Assembly (NCBI GenBank): GCA_017165825.1
Contig: CM029384.1
Location: 11,284,367-11,348,366, forward strand
DNA length: 64,000 bases
Reading direction: 5' to 3'
DNA from: Hepsetus odoe
Lineage: Eukaryota; Chordata; Actinopteri; Characiformes; Hepsetidae
The position numbers and the translations under genes were made by a program. Under the pieces are notes generated by a model. The model saw only the letters and a list, made by a program, of their open reading frames with translations. It searched no databases and was not told the DNA's origin. Shown in pieces: positions 61,207 through 64,000 of the stretch (its first letter is position 1; the number at the start of each line of letters is the position of its first letter).

Positions 61207-61344
61207 CACTCCCTTACTAATTTTCTTAGCCGCTTTTCCTGAGTAGGGTTGCAGGTGGTGCTGGAGCCTATCCCATCTCTTACAGGTTGAAAGGCAGGGA
61301 AACACCCTGGACAGGTTGCCAGTCCATTGCAGAGCAGACACAGA
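61207..61344 (+). repeat. Widespread fish 'ggtgctggagcct' repeat, inserted in the Tc1-like element
   Basis: 'cttagccgcttttcctgag', 'ggtgctggagcctatccca', 'aacaccctggacaggttgcc' and 'agtccattgcag' in order. It interrupts Tc1 sequence, which resumes at 'catcacaatttggccctt' (about 61,347). Confidence 0.7.
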
Positions 61345-61575
61345 TCCATCACAATTTGGCCCTTGTCAGAGCCACTCAGATACTTATGCTTGCTCATTTT
61401 CCTGCCACCACACTTCAAGAACTGTTCACTTCTTGCCTAATAAATGGCCACTCTTGATGTGCCATTGTACCAAGTTAATCAATGTTATTCCTTTCACCTG
61501 TCCATGTTTTAATATATTTTTATTTTGGTGCATTAAGGGTTGTTAAGCTATTCATAGTACAGTTTTTACGTCAAA

Positions 61576-61792
61576 ATAGACTAGTGGGGCACCAGGCCTC
61601 AGGATTGGTAGGGTGTGGGTTCAATCCCAGACCAGCAGGCAGTCCTGAGGTACCCTTGATCAAGGTACCGTGCTCCCTGGGTGCTGGATATGGCCGCCCC
61701 CTGCTGTACGTGTGTATGGGTTAAATGCAGAGGATGCATTTTGTTGTGTTTTACTGTGTGCTGTGCTCACAATGACAAATAGTCACTTTCAC
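61576..61792 (+). mobile_element. SINE group B, head truncated, best-preserved tail
   Basis: Starts near the A-box remnant 'gactagtgggg', has a B-box-like GGTTCAATCCC (61,619-61,629), the 'gaggtacccttgatcaaggt' body, and the full tail ending 'atgacaaatagtcactttcac'. CCGCCCCCTGCTGT (61,694-61,707) is a minus-strand CTCF-like motif at 13 of 14 positions. Confidence 0.85.
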
Positions 61793-62546
61793 TACACTAA
61801 TGGTTTAGACAGTGGTTTAGAACTACACAGGCTATAGTTTTGCTGTGCTCAGGCTGCCACTGACTTACCCTCACTCATGCACAGGTGCCAAAGGATGATT
61901 AAATAGAGGAGGAAGTGGCCACTGCTGTGTCAGAATAAAAGGGAAGAAATACATTACGAATGTTGAATGCGAGCCCTCGCTGTATGATTGCATGCCAGCG
62001 TGGTGCACTGCAAAACACAATGGGGCATGTTTTATGGATCTTGCCTGGTGCCTGTGGCCTTTGTCTGGGAGCTATTAAAATTCCATGTGCAAGGGAAAGG
62101 GAGGCCGAATGGAGTGTTGCCACCCAATTCGCCTTCAGCTGTCAGGTTAAAAGAAGGTAGACTTTTTGTAATGGCTCTGGCATCGCGTTGGCCTCCTGGA
62201 AGCTGGCAGGCCAGCAGCAGCCTAGGCTCAGCTTCCCCACTGCAGGGTCCCGTGCTGTTGAGGAACCTCCCTCAGGCTCTCCATCTGGACTGTGTTCTCT
62301 GCCACCTCCACCTCTGCTCACACACACACAGTGCTGCACATAGAAATTACCTCCACATGCCACACTTGGCTGCTGCCCTGCGTGGGCTGGCATGAAAAAA
62401 GGAAGCATGTCCCTGCTGACCCCTCTCTGAAGATTCTGTGGCAAATGAAAACCTGCCACCTCCAAAGCATATGGACACTAATGAGAAATGGCAACTTCAT
62501 TACAGCATTGGAAGACTCAGTTTGGAATTCTGACCTGGGGATTCCA

Positions 62547-62548
<2 letters not shown>
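61793..62548. other. Intronic DNA, possible conserved block at 61,960-62,200
   Basis: Unique sequence of mixed composition. No exon with splice sites is seen; overlapping open frames on both strands are not family-like. Confidence 0.45.

Positions 62549-62580
<32 letters not shown>
62549..62580. repeat. (TG)n microsatellite
   Basis: Uninterrupted TG run followed by a GA-rich stretch to about 62,615. Confidence 0.95.
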
Positions 62581-62582
<2 letters not shown>

Positions 62583-62753
62583 AAAGGCTTAGAGATAGAA
62601 GAAGAGAGAGAACAGACCACAGTGAGTGAAGGTAGGTGCTTTAGTCTCTGCCTTGGCCCTTTCAGATCAAAGACTTGTGCTGAGCCACACAGAACAGACC
62701 ACCAGCATTTTCTCATTGTAAGACAGCTCAGCCTTGGGAGGGTTTAACACTCC

Positions 62754-62975
62754 TACACATTAAAAAAGAAAGCTTCCTTAATGGTTATTGGTATGGAACT
62801 AGTGTAGAGGTTCTTTAACCTTTGAAAAGCTCCTTCCGAGTCTCCCAGTTCCCAGCGCCTTTCATTTTAATGAAAATTGGTCTTTAAGAGGTTCTTTAAG
62901 GAACCAAAACTGGTACCTCTATGGCATTCCCCCAGGGCATGCTTTTTAGCACCGTTAATTTTTATTTCCAAACAT
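62754..62975. mobile_element. Fish non-autonomous DNA element ('ggttctttaa' family)
   Basis: Begins 'tacacattaaaaaagaaagc' and ends 'ttttagcaccgttaatttttattt', imperfect inverted ends. In between, 'gaggttctttaa' occurs twice (62,807 and 62,889) with 'ggaaccaaaactggtacctc' and 'tatggcattcc'. This matches the layout of a common fish element with 'ggttctttaaagaacc' units. No coding capacity. Confidence 0.6.
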
Positions 62976-63897
62976 AGCCTTAGCTCCTCTCACCTAACCT
63001 CTGCTATTTGATCCATTGCTACTATGATGCAGGGGAGAAGTTTGAACTAGTTATGTAAGTTTTGCCAAAAACTTTCCAATATTCACAAAGGTCCAAAGTG
63101 TTTGCTTTTTTCAAGACTATATAAAAGGCTGGTGGAGTGCAAAAAAAGGGGTTTGTTTTCGAAATAAATATGAATCTGAATCAACTCTGAGGCACATGCA
63201 GGTGTCTCCTACCTTAGCACTTGCAGAGACAGAATTCCTCCACATCATGGAGGAAACTGGCATTATTAGCTGTCTCTGGCAGCACAACATATCTACCTGC
63301 TCTCTCTTTCTCTCTTTCACTCTCTGCTTTTCCACCCACGGACCAGTCCCGCTCGGTGCCGAAGGAGCAATTATTGAGAGCCGTAGCACTTTTTGGAGAG
63401 CCTGTTCATCTCTTTTCTAACGCAGGCATGTTGGTTAGAGGAGAGCGGGTGGTATGGCCTCTTCTATAACCAGACAGGCACGTCCATGGGAACTGGCACG
63501 AGGGTGTCCATCTTATCATCATCCGCTGCTTTCAGGCAATCGATGCTGGGGTCTGCTTTAGCATCTGCAGGTCCCTAATGGTGCTGTGTTTATTATGCCG
63601 AACGGCTAAGTGGATGGACCTGCGCGCTGGCTGCAGCGAACAGCAGTGCATTTACCCAGAGGAGGAAATGAGGGTGGTGGAGGCTGGAGAACATTGCGCC
63701 TGGGGGTGGGGTTCGTGGGGGGGTGGCTGGCATTTTATTACTGCTCACACAGGGATCATTTTTGAAGGCTGTTATCCAGCGGCGATGATTTGGAGGAGTG
63801 GCAGGGGACATTAAAGGCTTTGATTGGACTGATAATGGTCTGCTGGTATCAAATAGGGAGGATGAGGAGGATGATCTTTACCTGATAGAGCAATTTT

Positions 63898-63901
<4 letters not shown>
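62976..63901. other. Intronic DNA, possible conserved block at 63,180-63,830
   Basis: Unique, mixed-composition sequence with CpGs around 63,350-63,400 and 63,590-63,640. Overlapping open frames on both strands have no family resemblance and no acceptor-donor pair that convinces me. Confidence 0.4.

Positions 63902-63940
<39 letters not shown>
63902..63940. repeat. (TG)n microsatellite
   Basis: Uninterrupted TG run after a T run. Confidence 0.95.
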
Positions 63941-63941
<1 letters not shown>

Positions 63942-64000
63942 CATTTCTATTAAGCATTGGAAAGCAATAATGTAGTGGAGATGTAGGCAAGTACAATTAC

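Larger units (their letters stand above)
60590..61515 (-). pseudogene. Tc1/mariner transposase pseudogene, mostly N-terminal half, broken by two insertions
   Basis: On the minus strand the start reads MSKHKYLSGSDKGQIVM (about 61,390-61,340), the opening of the Tc1-type DNA-binding region. Going downward, 61,205-60,867 keeps the order of the helix-turn-helix region at DNA level ('tatcatagccaacatta', 'tctacatgagctacatgttct' in two phrases, 'tatactccccacatacatca'), and 60,650-60,680 reads 'attcatcagactaggcc', the complement of the WSDES region. A group B SINE (60,681-60,866) and a fish repeat module (61,207-61,344) sit inside. The 60,590 end is approximate. It overlaps the 55.7-56.1 kb copy by family position around the WSDES motif, so the two are separate copies rather than halves of one. 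Confidence 0.65.
1138..64000 (+). other. First intron (open at the window end)
   Basis: From the donor at 1138 to the end of the window I see no exon with paired splice sites and protein-family resemblance on the + strand, and no independent gene on the - strand. The content is unique AT-leaning DNA, microsatellites and decayed transposons. A first intron of more than 62 kb is long for a fish and is typical of developmental receptor genes rich in intronic enhancers. This assignment is an inference: short exons without similarity I can recognise could be missed. Confidence 0.6.

Noticed and set aside
62292..62747. Overlapping open frames of 132-151 codons on both strands
   Set aside because: Both cross the TG microsatellite and have repeat-derived Cys-Val or Thr-His runs.
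1..64000. CRISPR array, bacterial operon or phage-like system
   Set aside because: No regularly spaced repeats with unique spacers, no ribosome-binding sites or compact gene runs; intron signals and fish repeats show vertebrate DNA.

Overview
This window reads as vertebrate, almost certainly teleost fish, genomic DNA. It has no operon structure or dense coding. It has one CpG-rich promoter with a signal-peptide first exon, about 63 kb of AT-leaning non-coding DNA rich in CA/TG, GA/CT and ATGG microsatellites, and fragments of fish-type repeats: tRNA-headed SINEs, LINE reverse-transcriptase remnants, Tc1/mariner transposase remnants and small non-autonomous DNA elements. The repeat mix suggests an otophysan-like teleost, but this is recognition from memory and not a database result.

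Layout. 1-655 is 5' flank. 660-1055 is a GC/CpG-rich promoter and 5' UTR with a strong CTCF-like motif (691-704) and a 9-codon upstream ORF (969-998). 1056-1137 is the coding part of exon 1 on the + strand: 27 codons plus one base forming a secretory signal peptide, ending at a consensus splice donor. I read everything from 1138 to the end as the first intron of that gene, which is still open at 64,000. The gene is probably a secreted or single-pass receptor protein. The opening Met-His, the Ala-His-Ala|Gln cleavage site and the phase-1 junction recall ROR1, but 27 residues cannot settle identity.

Within the intron, 13,006-13,251 has a TATA box, an ATG and an open frame that reaches a consensus donor in the same phase as exon 1. 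It is a candidate alternative first exon. The stretch from about 30.0 to 47.0 kb is poor in recognisable transposons and contains several unique-sequence blocks that look like conserved regulatory elements. The stretch from 49 to 62 kb is repeat-dense, with nested insertions.

The most interesting pattern is a tRNA-headed SINE family ('SINE-B' here) whose 3' tail carries a 14-base CTCF-like motif. Five copies in this intron keep it at 12-13 of 14 consensus positions, and the promoter has its own strong motif. Two SINE groups share one head but have different tails. I found no CRISPR array, no true tRNA or rRNA gene and no intact transposon, and no previously undescribed multi-gene system. Family names for repeats are by recognition only; boundaries are approximate unless a target-site duplication is given.
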